In this document: in pieces, positions 42,048-52,298 of the stretch
How positions within the stretch are numbered: position 1 is the first letter of the stretch
Layout: each line of letters starts with the position of its first letter
NCBI RefSeq assembly: GCF_023895975.1
Contig: NZ_JALBWM010000001.1
Coordinates: 49,034-113,033, forward strand
Reading direction: 5' to 3'
DNA from: Microbulbifer okhotskensis
GTDB lineage: Bacteria; Pseudomonadota; Gammaproteobacteria; Pseudomonadales; Cellvibrionaceae
DNA length: 64,000 nt
Notes under the pieces: model-generated
Told to the model about the DNA's origin: nothing
Seen by the model: the letters and a program-made list of their open reading frames with translations, nothing else
The model's database searches: none
Translations under genes and position numbers: made by a program

Positions 42048-44876
42048 TTAGCGCTCAGTAGTTGAAATTGCTGTGTTGGAAGGTTCGTTAATCTCGATCT
42101 CTGTTACAGAGCCTATATCGAGATCGCGAATTTTCTGTTCTATTCTGCTTTTATCACCCACAATAACCCAGGTAAATTTATTGACCTTCATGGTATCGCG
42201 AGCCAGGGCATGAATGGAGTCCAAGTTAACGTCGCGGATTTGCTCGGCATAGCCCTGCATATAGTTGAGGGGGCGCTCATTAGTCACCATAGCGGAGATA
42301 GCTCCGGAGACTGAAGCGATTGTTTCAAAGCGGCCAGGAAGCTCGTTAATACGGTTATCTTTAATTTTTTGCAGCTCCTCTTCGCTCGCCGGGGAATCGC
42401 CAATGTAGGCCTGCAGCTCTTTATATAACTCTTGCAGAGATTCACTGGTTTTATCGGTTTGTACCGGTGCATAGACCAATAGAGGCTGTTGCCCTTTGGC
42501 CCCGGTTAGGAAAGAGTAAGCGCCATAAGCCCAGTGCTTGTCCTCGCGCAAATTCATATTGATTCTTGCGGTGAAAGTGCCTCCAAAGATGTCATTCATC
42601 ATATGCAGGGCTTCGCGCTGCGGGATTTTTTCAGAGGGTGCCAGCAGACCGCCAATAATGATGCTCTGTTCTGCTCCAGGTTTGTCGATAAGGTACACAC
42701 GGGTTTTTCCCGGGTGAGAGACCTGAGCGAGATTTTTCACCGGCAGGGATTTTTTAGGTGCCTGCCAATCCGCAAAATGTTGCTCCAGTTTCTGAGTCAG
42801 TTCTTTTAGATTGATGTCACCGACGACCACCAAGGTGGCATTGTCCGGACGCATCCAGGTTTTGTGATAACTGACCAGATCATCCCGGGTCAGTGACTGG
42901 ATAGAATCCTCAGTTCCAGAACCCGTCAGGGGAACCCCATAGGCATGATCACTACCGTACAGAAGGGGGGGCAGGTTGCGCAGTGCCATCTGTACCGGCT
43001 GGGTTTTCTCCTGTTGGATACCGGCAATCCAGCGAGCCCGTTTGCGCTCAATCTCCTCGTTGGAAAAGGCCGGTTGCATTACGATATCGGCAAACAGGGA
43101 CATTGAGTTATCGAGGTTGCTCTTTAGTGCATTGAGTCGTACGGATGCGCTATCGATACTTGCTCCCGCACTGATGCGGGCCCCGAGAATCTCTTCTTTG
43201 GCACTGATTTCGAGGGCACTCAGTTTCGCAGTCCCCTCTTTTAGCATGGACATGGCGTAGCTTGAGGTTCCGAGCTTTTTTCCCTGATCGGCGGCATAGC
43301 CGGCATCAAACTGCAGGTGCATATCAACTACAGGCACCGAGTTCCGCTCGGCCAGTACGACTTTCAGGCCGTTGGAAAGTTCGGCAGTCTGGAGTTCGGG
43401 GAAGGGCACACTGGGAAATTCACCAGTGTCCGGTAGCTTGGAGCGGTTTGCAGTGGCTTCGCTGACAGAATATTCCGGGAAGGGGTGCACTTCCAGGTTG
43501 TAATCACCACTGGAGAGCCATTTTTGAGCGGCGGCTCTTACTAGTTGTGGGCTGATGGACTGTTTTTTATCCATTGCTTCCAGGTAGGCATTAGGGTTGC
43601 CGAGATACAGTTCGCCACGGGCAAGGATTACCCCTTTGCCGCTCCAACCGCCTACCTGTTCCAAATTGCGCGCGTAGGATGCGTACTGACTCATATTAAC
43701 TCTGGCCAGCTCTTCTTCGCTGGGTCCTTCTGCCAGAAAACGCTGCAACTCTTCTTCAATAGCGGCCTCGACGGTGGCTAGCGCCACCCCAGGTTTTACA
43801 TTGGCAACAATGGGGAAGATCGAAGAAAGCTCTAACTCATGCAGGCCCACATTGATGCTGGTAGCAATCTGGTCTTTATACACAAGACGCTTATACAGGC
43901 GGGAGTTCTTGCCATCACCGAGCACTGAAGCGGCTAAAGCAATAGCACCGGCATCTTCATGGTCAAGGTTGGGCGTGTTCCAAACCTTGTACAGTCGTGA
44001 TTGCGCGACCCGATCAAACATCTGCTCGCGACGGGACTGCTCACGCTTGGCGATCCAGGCTTTTTTCTTGATCAAGGGGGGGCCGGCGGGAATATCGGCG
44101 AAATATTTTTCGACTTTTTCTTTTGCCGTTTTAGCGTCAATATCGCCGGCGAGTACCAGCACCGTATTCGCTGAGCCGTAATACTGTTTAAACCACTGGT
44201 GGACATCGTCGAGTGAGGCCGAATTCAGGTCTTCCATCGAGCCGATAGTCGTCCAGGAGTAGGGGTGGCCGGTGGGATAGATCGCTTTTTGCATGCGTTC
44301 CCACACTTTGCCATAGGGCTGGTTCTGACCTTGACGCTTTTCGTTCTGCACAACCCCGCGCTGTTCATCGAGTTTTTTTTGAGTAATGGCACCCAGCAGG
44401 TGGCCCATCCGGTCAGATTCCATCCACAGCGCCATATCCAGCGCATTAGAGGGCACTGTTTCGAAATAGTTGGTGCGGTCCAGCCAGGTGGTGCCATTCA
44501 TGCCTGTCGCACCGGCCAGCTCGAAAGGCTTGAAGAATTCGTCGTTGTAATTTTCTGAGCCGTTGAACATCAGGTGCTCAAACAAGTGGGCAAAGCCAGT
44601 CCGGCCCGGCTTCTCATCTTTGGAACCGACGTGATACCAGACCCCAACCGATACAATGGGTGCTTTGCGGTCTTCATGAACGATGACTCTAAGCCCATTG
44701 GGTAAAGTAAATTTCTCGTAGCTGATTTCCAGGGAGTTAATTCTGGGCGCGGGGACTATCGCAGCAGAGGGGTCAGTTGTGGATTGAGGGTTGGTCGCAT
44801 TCTGTGGAGCTTCGCCACAGGAGGCGGCTGCGATAACGAGCGCTAAAGGGATGCTGTACTTTCGCACTTTCTTCAT
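42048..44876 (-). CDS. M16-family zinc peptidase lipoprotein
   Basis: A 942-residue protein with lipobox AASC (Cys20), so it is probably attached to the outer membrane facing the periplasm. The inverted zinc motif HLFEH (His97, Glu100, His101) with GTTWLDRTNYFETVP downstream marks an active N-terminal M16 domain; the C-terminal half repeats the fold without the motif (typical inactive partner domain). The length fits two-lobe pitrilysin/PqqL-like enzymes. It stands alone. It probably degrades peptides or signal peptides in the envelope. Confidence 0.92.
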   Translation of the reverse strand: MKKVRKYSIPLALVIAAASCGEAPQNATNPQSTTDPSAAIVPAPRINSLEISYEKFTLPNGLRVIVHEDRKAPIVSVGVWYHVGSKDEKPGRTGFAHLFEHLMFNGSENYNDEFFKPFELAGATGMNGTTWLDRTNYFETVPSNALDMALWMESDRMGHLLGAITQKKLDEQRGVVQNEKRQGQNQPYGKVWERMQKAIYPTGHPYSWTTIGSMEDLNSASLDDVHQWFKQYYGSANTVLVLAGDIDAKTAKEKVEKYFADIPAGPPLIKKKAWIAKREQSRREQMFDRVAQSRLYKVWNTPNLDHEDAGAIALAASVLGDGKNSRLYKRLVYKDQIATSINVGLHELELSSIFPIVANVKPGVALATVEAAIEEELQRFLAEGPSEEELARVNMSQYASYARNLEQVGGWSGKGVILARGELYLGNPNAYLEAMDKKQSISPQLVRAAAQKWLSSGDYNLEVHPFPEYSVSEATANRSKLPDTGEFPSVPFPELQTAELSNGLKVVLAERNSVPVVDMHLQFDAGYAADQGKKLGTSSYAMSMLKEGTAKLSALEISAKEEILGARISAGASIDSASVRLNALKSNLDNSMSLFADIVMQPAFSNEEIERKRARWIAGIQQEKTQPVQMALRNLPPLLYGSDHAYGVPLTGSGTEDSIQSLTRDDLVSYHKTWMRPDNATLVVVGDINLKELTQKLEQHFADWQAPKKSLPVKNLAQVSHPGKTRVYLIDKPGAEQSIIIGGLLAPSEKIPQREALHMMNDIFGGTFTARINMNLREDKHWAYGAYSFLTGAKGQQPLLVYAPVQTDKTSESLQELYKELQAYIGDSPASEEELQKIKDNRINELPGRFETIASVSGAISAMVTNERPLNYMQGYAEQIRDVNLDSIHALARDTMKVNKFTWVIVGDKSRIEQKIRDLDIGSVTEIEINEPSNTAISTTER

Positions 44877-45118
44877 TCTGGTGTCCTTGTCAAATGATCC
44901 TGGAAATATAGCTGGCGTTTTGAGCTTTATTCTTGTCTTTGTATAAAAAGCATTAAATTGAAGTTTTTACTTATTTTGACAATGGCAGAGCCTGGGCTCC
45001 GCGCCGGCCGCTAGATTTGTATTGAATTCAATGCAAACAAAAGCTGCTGGGAATCCCGATCATAAAGGGCCGGCTTTGAATTTAGCAAATTTATAGGGGG
45101 AGGGTAAGCGACTAGGAC

Positions 45119-45517
45119 TTAGTAAGCCTGACTTATAATTTCAATGCCCGGCAAAATTGCGCGATTCCAGGCGGCTTCGATTTCGGGAGTGAACTCTTTG
45201 TCATGCTGTCGAAGCGTGGCGAGTAATGCATCGAACCAGAGGCGGTACCACTCGGGGTGGATATTGTAGCCGTTGCGATCGTGGCTCTTGCCCAGAGCAC
45301 GCAGTTTGGTATCTGGCATGCCGCGGGCGTGAAGTACCAGTTGCATAATGCCGTTGCGTAACAAGTGGCGTTGGGCTTTCATATCAGTATTGGCAAACAG
45401 TGCGCGAATATCTTTAGAACTACCCATAAAGCGATCATAAAAGTCTACAAAAAACTGTTCTGTATTACAGCAGCGTCCGTAACTTTGGAAAACGATATCG
45501 CTATCCGATCGTTGCAT
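45119..45517 (-). CDS. Single-domain globin
   Basis: A 132-residue globin. The pattern SYGRCC, FFVDFYDRFMGSS, IRALFANTDM, LLRNGIMQLVLHA, ALGKSHDRNGYNI, WYRLWFDALLATLRQHD and FTPEIEAAWN fits the E-F-G-H helices; the proximal heme His is most likely that of GKSHDR (about His78). Related bacterial globins bind O2 or NO. There is no reductase domain, so it is not a flavohemoglobin. It is monocistronic. Confidence 0.85.
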   Translation of the reverse strand: MQRSDSDIVFQSYGRCCNTEQFFVDFYDRFMGSSKDIRALFANTDMKAQRHLLRNGIMQLVLHARGMPDTKLRALGKSHDRNGYNIHPEWYRLWFDALLATLRQHDKEFTPEIEAAWNRAILPGIEIISQAY

Positions 45518-46314
45518 CGTTTACTTACCTCTATAGTTTACCGCCCTAGGTTTTAATTGCCGGGCGGTAGTGTGATTAACATGCATGTTGGAGGGGGGCG
45601 GCGATTCTAGCGGCACAAGTTTAAAGCGAAAAGTGGAATCTCTCCTGTACGTTGATGTAAGTGGATGTAATCGTCTGACAGAATCATCAATGTAATTTTG
45701 ATTTCATGATTTTTTATCTCCATTCAAAGCCTGGCTTTTATTCGAATGCAGCTGCGTCCCTGTCGTGTGAATAAAGCTTGTGGCACTTCACTGGATTAGT
45801 ACTGAATACTGGGAGTCTCTGGGTAATTTTGTATTGTCGGAGCGGGATGTATAGGCTGCTGATGCCATGCGGAGCTCAGCGCGAATGGCCTCAGCCCTGT
45901 GCAAGACTGAAATGCAGCGGATGTGACCTATAATACCCGCCTGGCGGGGCTTTCAGAGCGATTCATACTTTGCGTCACGAGACTATGACGCCCTGCTAAG
46001 TCATGCCTTGATACTGTGCGTCTCTGATCGACAAAGGTATTGCGGAATTATTCAGAAGGCTCTCAAACTTTCTCGGTTTGCTTTGTGTTGATAGCCCGGC
46101 GAAGGCTCCCAGGATTTAACCAAAATTGGCTTTAGGTACCTTTGCGCGCGGGGTGATTACTTGCTAACGACACAGGTAGTTGGGAGAGGGAGTGGTTCAG
46201 CCAAAGGGGATCTGACTCGCAAGACAGCAATAACTGCGCTAAAAATGCGCCGATTAACCGATATAACAACGCTTTCCCTTGTTTTTACTGTCGGCACCGG
46301 CAGGTTCCAGTTGA
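45518..46314. other. Long intergenic region upstream of pgk
   Basis: About 800 bases hold no convincing open frame on either strand. A TATAAT at 45929-45934 followed by a CCCGCC-TGG-CGGGG hairpin and CTTT suggests a promoter with a hairpin or a short RNA near 45930-45950. Otherwise I see nothing. The usual tkt/gapA genes of a pgk operon are absent here. Confidence 0.45.
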
Positions 46315-46320
46315 TATAAT
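46315..46320 (+). promoter_or_regulatory. Possible -10 box of pgk
   Basis: A perfect TATAAT lies 47 bases before the pgk ATG. No good -35 box is found 16-18 bases upstream, so activation may need a regulator or the match may be chance. Confidence 0.4.
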
Positions 46321-46366
46321 CGCCGCCCAAATTTTTCAGTTAATCGAAGTAGAAGGGGGTTGGCAA

Positions 46367-47530
46367 ATGGCGGTCAAACTGATGGCAGATCTCGATCTTG
46401 CTGGTAAGCGCTTACTTATCCGTGAAGACTTGAATGTACCGGTGAAAGACGGTCGGGTAACTTCTGACGCGCGTATACGCGCGGCGCTACCCACGATTGA
46501 AGCCGCCATTAATGCCGGGGCCAAAGTACTGTTGATGTCCCATTTGGGGCGTCCCACTGAAGGGGAGTACGCCGAGGAGTTTTCCCTGGCTCCCGTGGCT
46601 GCGCACTTGAGTGAATTGCTGGGTCGCGATGTTGCCTTGGTGAAGGAGTGGCGCGATGGGGTTGAGCTCGCCGATAGCGAAGTGGCTCTTCTGGAAAACG
46701 TGCGCTTCAACACTGGGGAGAAGAAAGACGGTGAAGCGCTGGCAAAGGCGTATGCGCAGTTGTGCGATATCTTTGTAATGGATGCCTTTGGCACGGCTCA
46801 CCGCGCTCAGGCTTCCACTCACGGTGTAGCCAAATATGCCCCGGTTGCCTGTGCGGGACCGCTGTTGGCGACCGAATTGGATGCGCTCCAGAAAGCGTTG
46901 GCTGAGCCCGCACGTCCTTTGGTAGCGATTGTTGGCGGCTCCAAGGTCTCGACAAAATTGACCGTGCTCGAAAGCCTTTCCGATAAGGTCGATCAGTTGA
47001 TCGTTGGCGGTGGGATCGCCAACACCTTCCTGGCGGCGAGTGGCAAGCCGGTCGGTAAATCCCTGTGCGAACACGACCTGGTGGATATTGCCAAGGCGCT
47101 GATGCACAAGTGTGATATTCCTTTGCCGACTGATGTTGTTACTGGCAAAGCGTTCAGTGAATCTGCCGCTGCGGAAACCAAAGGTGCCGAGACGGTTGCT
47201 GAAGACGACATGATTTTTGATATTGGTCCCAAGTCCTCTGAAATGTTGGAGGATATTCTCAAAGGCGCTAAAACAATTATCTGGAATGGTCCTGTCGGTG
47301 TCTTTGAGTTTGACCAGTTTGGTGGAGGCACGGAGCACCTCTCCAAGGCGATTGCAGCGAGCGATGCATTTTCTATTGCAGGAGGCGGCGACACCCTGGC
47401 TGCTGTGGATAAATACGGAATTGCTGACAAGGTTTCTTATATCTCCACTGGCGGTGGTGCTTTCCTTGAATATGTTGAAGGCAAGACATTGCCCGCAGTG
47501 GCAATGCTGGAAACCCGCGCACGAGACTGA
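46367..47530 (+). CDS. pgk: Phosphoglycerate kinase
   Basis: A 387-residue enzyme, the usual bacterial length. It converts 1,3-bisphosphoglycerate and ADP to 3-phosphoglycerate and ATP. Landmarks are [81 protein letters not shown] and the nucleotide loop [16 protein letters not shown] precedes the ATG (46367). It is followed after 89 bases by fba, an ancient glycolytic pairing. Confidence 0.97.
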   Translation: MAVKLMADLDLAGKRLLIREDLNVPVKDGRVTSDARIRAALPTIEAAINAGAKVLLMSHLGRPTEGEYAEEFSLAPVAAHLSELLGRDVALVKEWRDGVELADSEVALLENVRFNTGEKKDGEALAKAYAQLCDIFVMDAFGTAHRAQASTHGVAKYAPVACAGPLLATELDALQKALAEPARPLVAIVGGSKVSTKLTVLESLSDKVDQLIVGGGIANTFLAASGKPVGKSLCEHDLVDIAKALMHKCDIPLPTDVVTGKAFSESAAAETKGAETVAEDDMIFDIGPKSSEMLEDILKGAKTIIWNGPVGVFEFDQFGGGTEHLSKAIAASDAFSIAGGGDTLAAVDKYGIADKVSYISTGGGAFLEYVEGKTLPAVAMLETRARD

Positions 47531-47544
47531 ATAACGAAAAATAA

Positions 47545-47570
47545 GGCCTGCCGCAGCTTGCAGGCAGGCC
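47545..47570 (+). terminator. Hairpin between pgk and fba
   Basis: GGCCTGCC at 47545-47552 pairs with GGCAGGCC at 47563-47570 around a ten-base loop, followed by ACAAAAGC. It has no T-tract, so it is more likely a stabilising or attenuating hairpin than a full terminator. Confidence 0.45.
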
Positions 47571-47619
47571 ACAAAAGCAAAAATACAAATATTACGAGTA
47601 GACGAGAAAGGAATTAATT

Positions 47620-48684
47620 ATGGCTCTTATCAGCCTGCGCCAAATGTTGGACCACGCCGCGGAGTATGGCTACGGTGTGCCCGCATTTAACGTGAACAAT
47701 CTGGAGCAGATGCGTGCGATTATGGAAGCGGCCCAGGAAACCGACTCTCCGGTGATCGTTCAGGCCTCTGCCGGTGCCCGTAAATATGCGGGTGCGCCTT
47801 TCCTGCGCCACCTGATCCTAGCCGCGATTGAGGAGTTCCCTGGAATTCCGGTGGTGATGCATCAGGATCACGGCACCAGCCCCGCCGTTTGCCAGCAATC
47901 TATCCAGCTGGGCTTCAGCTCAGTGATGATGGACGGTTCCTTGGAAGAAGATGGCAAGACCCCGGCCTCTTACGAGTACAACGTCAATGTGACCCAGCGT
48001 GCTGTGGAAATGGCACACGCCGGTGGTGTCTCCGTAGAAGGGGAGCTGGGTTGTCTGGGTTCGCTGGAAACCGGTATGGCGGGTGAGGAAGATGGCGTAG
48101 GCGCTGAGGGAAAACTGTCCCAAGAGCAGCTGCTGACCGATCCGGAAGAAGCCGCTGATTTTGTGCAAAAAACGAAAGTGGACGCCTTGGCAATCGCCTG
48201 TGGTACCAGCCACGGTGCCTATAAGTTTACCCGTCCGCCCACTGGTGACATCCTCGCTATCGATCGCATCAAGGAAATCCACAGGCGAATTCCCGGTACA
48301 CACCTGGTTATGCATGGCTCTTCTTCCGTGCCTCAGGAATGGCTGGCGGTTATCAACGAGTTTGGCGGTGAGATCCCCGAGACCTACGGTGTTCCTGTAG
48401 AGCAGATCTGTGAAGGTATCAAGCACGGTGTGCGCAAGGTGAATATCGATACCGATCTACGCTTGGCTTCTACCGGCGCCACTCGTCGCTTCCTGGCTGA
48501 GAATCCGTCTGAGTTTGATCCGCGCAAGTTCTACAAAGCTGCTACCCAGGCAATGAAGGAAATCTGCATTGCGCGTTATGAAGCCTTCGGTACTGCTGGA
48601 AATGCCAGCAAGATTCGTCCCATCAGTCTCGACGCCATGAGTCAGCGTTACGTTGCCGGTGAGCTGGAGCCGCAAATCAAGTAA
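47620..48684 (+). CDS. fba: Class II fructose-bisphosphate aldolase
   Basis: A 354-residue zinc-dependent aldolase of the Calvin-cycle-like subtype, cleaving fructose-1,6-bisphosphate to DHAP and glyceraldehyde-3-phosphate. Landmarks: [22 protein letters not shown] (metal/catalytic), [50 protein letters not shown] and [25 protein letters not shown] precedes the ATG. It is likely co-transcribed with pgk. Confidence 0.97.
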   Translation: MALISLRQMLDHAAEYGYGVPAFNVNNLEQMRAIMEAAQETDSPVIVQASAGARKYAGAPFLRHLILAAIEEFPGIPVVMHQDHGTSPAVCQQSIQLGFSSVMMDGSLEEDGKTPASYEYNVNVTQRAVEMAHAGGVSVEGELGCLGSLETGMAGEEDGVGAEGKLSQEQLLTDPEEAADFVQKTKVDALAIACGTSHGAYKFTRPPTGDILAIDRIKEIHRRIPGTHLVMHGSSSVPQEWLAVINEFGGEIPETYGVPVEQICEGIKHGVRKVNIDTDLRLASTGATRRFLAENPSEFDPRKFYKAATQAMKEICIARYEAFGTAGNASKIRPISLDAMSQRYVAGELEPQIK

Positions 48685-48706
48685 AAGGGGTTTTGGCCTT
48701 TAGGGC

Positions 48707-48727
48707 AGGTGGGCCCAGTGTCCACCT
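48707..48727 (+). terminator. Probable terminator after fba
   Basis: AGGTGG pairs with CCACCT (48722-48727) around a nine-base loop, followed by TTTTCC. It lies about 22 bases after the fba stop. Confidence 0.55.
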
Positions 48728-48799
48728 TTTCCTGCGCTGGCGGCTCTTCTAGCTACTCCATCACTACCCCTCCCGCCAAAATGCAGTACCATTGCACTA

Positions 48800-49786
48800 A
48801 TGGATACTTTGCAAGATCTCAGCACATTCGATAGCAGCCCGGTGATAAAGCGCCCGGACTACTCTGCATTGCGTCAAAAACTGCCTGAGCTGGACTTTGA
48901 CGCGGATCAAGCGCCTCTGTGTAAAGAACTGCAGGACTATCGGAATTTTTACGATTTGCATTTTCCCCGTGCCAAAAAAACGGGTGTCGGGACTTTTAAA
49001 GTCGCTGGATTCGAGCTGGTATCGCAATATTGGATGGTCGAAAAACCAAGGGGCACCCTATTTATTTGCCATGGTTATTTTGATCACACGGGGATCTATG
49101 GTCCGGCGATTCGCTTTGGCCTGGAGCGAAACCTGAATGTAGTGATTTTCGATTTTCCCGGCCATGGGCTGTCCAGTGGTGAGCGGGTAGCGATCCATAC
49201 TTTTCTACAGTACCGCCAGGCCTTTGATGGGATTTTGGAGGTGGCAAGGGATAAGTTACCAGAACCCTGGCACGGTCTGGGGCAGAGCACTGGGGGTGCG
49301 GCACTGCTTGCGCACTTGCAATACAGTCGCTGGCAACCCCTGGACAAGGTTTTTTTGCTGGCACCGTTGATACGCCCCTCCAACTGGGCCTTGGTTAATC
49401 GCTGGAAGTACTATGTGGGCCGGCTGTTTATCCGCGAGCCCGGCCGAGCTTTTACTATCAATACCCACGATGTTGAGTTCTCCAGAAGGCAGGCATTGAG
49501 AGATCCGCTGCAGGCGCAATCCATTTCCATGAGCTGGCTTAGAGCTATGGTGGACTGGCTGCAGAAGTTCCCCAATACGGCGCACAATCAGCGCCCGATT
49601 CTTCTGGTACAGGGAACGGATGATAAGACTGTCGATTGGCGTTACGGCCTCTATGCTGTCCGCAGCCGCTTTCCCAATTGTCACCGGGTATTGATTCGTG
49701 GTGCTCGGCACCAGATGATTAACGAAACCCAGCCCTATCGCCATCAGATCTTGGCGGCAATGGATGAGTGGTTGAATCAGGAATAA
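48800..49786 (+). CDS. Alpha/beta hydrolase (S33/lysophospholipase-like)
   Basis: A 328-residue cytosolic hydrolase. Oxyanion motif CHGYFDHTG (~90), FDFPGHGLSSGER, nucleophile elbow GLGQSTGG (Ser163), acid in VQGTDDKTVDW and His in GARHQMINE near the end. The GHGLSSGER box and order match the serine aminopeptidase S33 / monoglyceride-lipase-like family. It lacks a signal peptide. No strong ribosome site precedes ATG 48800. Confidence 0.88.
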   Translation: MDTLQDLSTFDSSPVIKRPDYSALRQKLPELDFDADQAPLCKELQDYRNFYDLHFPRAKKTGVGTFKVAGFELVSQYWMVEKPRGTLFICHGYFDHTGIYGPAIRFGLERNLNVVIFDFPGHGLSSGERVAIHTFLQYRQAFDGILEVARDKLPEPWHGLGQSTGGAALLAHLQYSRWQPLDKVFLLAPLIRPSNWALVNRWKYYVGRLFIREPGRAFTINTHDVEFSRRQALRDPLQAQSISMSWLRAMVDWLQKFPNTAHNQRPILLVQGTDDKTVDWRYGLYAVRSRFPNCHRVLIRGARHQMINETQPYRHQILAAMDEWLNQE

Positions 49787-49806
49787 CAGTAACTTATCCC
49801 CTCAAG

Positions 49807-50079
49807 TCAGATAGCCCCCAGTCGCGACAACCCCATAACGGTTGCTGCGGCGAAGCTACCAACCGCAGTAATCATGGTAGAGCCCCATAAACAGAATATG
49901 GTCGTCAGGCGTGTCCCTGTGGTGTTATTTTGTTGCGCATAGAAATAAAGTTCCATTACCGCTAAAGGGGCAGCGAGCATTGCGAAGCTCATAAAGCTCA
50001 TAAAGCTCATAAAAGGTCCTGTGATGGTTTTGGGATCGAAGCCAACTGGTCCCTGGTTCAATAAGACCCAAATAGTCAA
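49807..50079 (-). CDS. Small membrane protein with MSF repeat, unrecognised
   Basis: A 90-residue protein with two hydrophobic segments (~22-46 and ~60-84). Near residue 23 it contains FMSFMSFMSF, encoded by three 9-base units. I do not recognise the family. It is convergent with the alpha/beta hydrolase. The start (residue 1) is uncertain, since no ribosome site is seen. Confidence 0.55.
   Translation of the reverse strand: MTIWVLLNQGPVGFDPKTITGPFMSFMSFMSFAMLAAPLAVMELYFYAQQNNTTGTRLTTIFCLWGSTMITAVGSFAAATVMGLSRLGAI
49985..50011. repeat. Three-copy 9-base in-frame tandem repeat
   Basis: Three perfect units of AAGCTCATA lie at 49985-50011 within the small membrane-protein gene and encode repeated FMS/MSF triplets. 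The period is a multiple of three, so copy changes keep the frame. Confidence 0.9.
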
Positions 50080-50205
50080 GCAAATCCTAAATTAGATTTC
50101 TGACGGTATTGTCATCGACTATACCGATGGGTAAACGGCTCCAGCGAGGTCAGCCATCGTCAAATATGGCGCCGATATAGTAGCCCAATACTTAGCCATC
50201 ATAAA

Positions 50206-50319
50206 TTAACCAGCCACGGCGGCGATAAACCAAGTGGTGGTACTGCCATTCAACAGCTTTCTGAATAACTGCGGCCAATCTCTTGGCGGTATTTCAATCG
50301 CATGAGTGGTGGGGTTCAT
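50206..50319 (-). pseudogene. Truncated ORF with good start, probable gene remnant
   Basis: ATG 50319 has a textbook GGAG site eight bases upstream and reads MNPTTHAIEIPPRDWPQLF followed by RKLLNGSTT, then stops after 37 codons. Further downstream the other frames give fragments such as GWLIYDG, GYYIGAIFDDG and LPIGIVDDNTVRNLI before about 50090, broken by stops. This looks like the start of a real gene that has decayed. I cannot name the family. The rest of 50080-50509 holds no other gene. Confidence 0.45.
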
Positions 50320-50509
50320 GGTGATTTCTCCAATTTCCGATAATTTGAAGAAACCTATTGGAAAGCTGAATTGTGCTCTACGGCTTGAGGCAAGAAGTGC
50401 GGAAAATATCGCTTTAAGTGAGAAATAGTGAGATAAGTAAGTTGCGCTATTATTACACGTGAGGGCTTTTGCGATCTGTAAATGTTGTGTGTTTCAGGGT
50501 ACTTTAGAA

Positions 50510-51700
50510 TTAATCCGATTGTTGATCGCCTTTATCGAACTGAGTACTTTTGCTAGCCCCAGTGGACTTTGCTTTAGCGGAGGTTGCTTTTTGCGGTTTA
50601 TCACTTTTCTCCGATTTTCCCTTGACGTTTGTGGGGATTCTATTGGTTGGGTATTCGACCTTGCAGGAACCCTGCCCATTGTCTGAAAGTACAATTTCAT
50701 CCAGATCATCCATTACCCGGATCGGGCCCGAATAGAACTTGTGCATTCCTTGAATAAAACCAGTTTTGTCCTCTGCGCTGACCGGGGGTGGAATCAAGTG
50801 TGTTAAGGCAACAGATTTGACCCCCGCTTTGGTTGCCATTTTGGCAATGTCCAGTGTATTGGAATGATAGTGAATAATTTGCTTTGCCTTCTCATAACGA
50901 AGGCGAGCGCGTCGGTTATCCCCGGTTTGTTTTAATTTACTGATGTACTGTGCGTAGCTTAAAGCCTCGGAGATTAGTAAATCAGCCTCTCGTTCAATAG
51001 GCTCCAAGGCATCAAAAACGTGGGTATCGCCGGTAATGATGACTTTACAGGGCCCAAAGCGTATCTCGTAACCAAATGCTGGAAAGACCGGCTCGTGGTG
51101 TACAGCAAATACGGAAACGTAGGTGTCCCTGTGGTGCCAAACATTTTGTACCACTTCATTTTGGTCGCCGGCAATGTTAACCAAGTGAGGGGTTGCGACG
51201 GCCAATACCGGGTCGAGAATGCCCTGTCTATTGGCCGATCGGAAAAGAATATCCGGCCCGAAGCTTTTATTGATACCATCCAGAATACGATGGATACCGT
51301 AGGGACCGTAGACATTAATGGGAGAATCCGCACCCACAAACCAGGATTCATTGATCACCATAGCCAGACCACCAAAGTGATCGGAATGCCAGTGAGTTAT
51401 AAAAATAGGGTCTAGTTGTGCAAGATTAAGGCCGAGCTGACCAATTCTTGCTGTGGCCCCTTCACCGGCATCGACCAGGAAAAGTTTTCCACTGCTGCGT
51501 ACTGCGATACAGGCGGGGTGGCGTAAATATTGGTATGCGGGGTCGGGAGTGCCGGTCCCACAAAAATAGATGTGCATTTTGCCATCATCTTCCACGTAGG
51601 GTGGGTAACGCTTCAAGGATTCTGGCTGCTCAGCCACACTTGAAATAGCCAAAAAAATTCCGAAGGTGATTGTGGCAACAATATCAAGTCTCGGGCGCAT
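50510..51700 (-). CDS. Exported MBL-fold metallo-hydrolase
   Basis: A protein of about 396 residues starting at ATG 51700, with a signal peptide (to SSVAEQ). The metallo-beta-lactamase fold is complete: the beta start FCGTGTPD, VDAGEGATARIG, the metal motif THWHSDHFGG (His103, His105, Asp107, His108), IITGDTHVFDALEP and a later His in THLIPP. The order is nearest RNase Z/arylsulfatase-like members, but export argues against RNA processing. The C-terminal 60 residues are Lys/Ser-rich and disordered. Confidence 0.9.
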   Translation of the reverse strand: MRPRLDIVATITFGIFLAISSVAEQPESLKRYPPYVEDDGKMHIYFCGTGTPDPAYQYLRHPACIAVRSSGKLFLVDAGEGATARIGQLGLNLAQLDPIFITHWHSDHFGGLAMVINESWFVGADSPINVYGPYGIHRILDGINKSFGPDILFRSANRQGILDPVLAVATPHLVNIAGDQNEVVQNVWHHRDTYVSVFAVHHEPVFPAFGYEIRFGPCKVIITGDTHVFDALEPIEREADLLISEALSYAQYISKLKQTGDNRRARLRYEKAKQIIHYHSNTLDIAKMATKAGVKSVALTHLIPPPVSAEDKTGFIQGMHKFYSGPIRVMDDLDEIVLSDNGQGSCKVEYPTNRIPTNVKGKSEKSDKPQKATSAKAKSTGASKSTQFDKGDQQSD

Positions 51701-51848
51701 GGTCTTATCGTTTCCAGTCAATGCGGAAAATACTCACCAAGGATATTCCGCTATCTTTAGGAGTGCCAATAAAGGATGAAAATCGTGGGCTAAATATGTA
51801 CTTCCGCTTAATTTCAATCGTTAGAGAAAATGGCGGTCTAAAACGCTT

Positions 51849-52298
51849 TCAATTGAGTGCGTCATCAGGGTTTTTATAGATAGTGGTAGGTTGTCCCTCC
51901 AGGCCGGAGTAAAAGAGAATAATTGTTACCGGTGTCTCCCCATCGTTGCGCCCATAATGCCATTTGTCTGTGACTTCAATAAATGCTTTTCCTTCACCCA
52001 GGGTGAGAGTTTCCTTTTGCCCGGGAAGTACGATCGTTAAAGTGCCCTCTGCCACATAGACGCCATTTAATACAGGATGCTTGTGTACTGGCATCTGTTT
52101 CCCCGCCGGAATAGTGACACTAACCACGGTTAGCTCTGGTTGCCCAGGTTTCATTTTTGGTAGAACGTGCCCCTCCCAGTCTTTTGTGGAAGATACCAAC
52201 GTTTCAAAACTGACGTCGTTGGTCTTTTCCTGACCAAATAAAGCAGTCGAAAAAAATGTAATAACTAAAACCGGCAAAAAAAGTAGACGGTGGTTCAT
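51849..52298 (-). CDS. Exported cupin-domain protein
   Basis: A 149-residue protein with a signal peptide (1-22, ALFGQ) and one cupin barrel (~58-135): MPVHKHPVLNGVYVAEG (first metal motif, two His) and WHYGRNDGETPVTIILFY (second). It may be a metal-dependent dioxygenase, isomerase or ligand-binding protein; the substrate is unknown. It is on the same strand as the MBL-fold gene, 149 bases away. Confidence 0.85.
   Translation of the reverse strand: MNHRLLFLPVLVITFFSTALFGQEKTNDVSFETLVSSTKDWEGHVLPKMKPGQPELTVVSVTIPAGKQMPVHKHPVLNGVYVAEGTLTIVLPGQKETLTLGEGKAFIEVTDKWHYGRNDGETPVTIILFYSGLEGQPTTIYKNPDDALN

Noticed and set aside
46487..47572. Long minus-strand open frame of 361 codons opposite pgk
   Set aside because: It lies wholly antisense to a secure pgk gene with all family motifs; the frame is a shadow of pgk codon bias.
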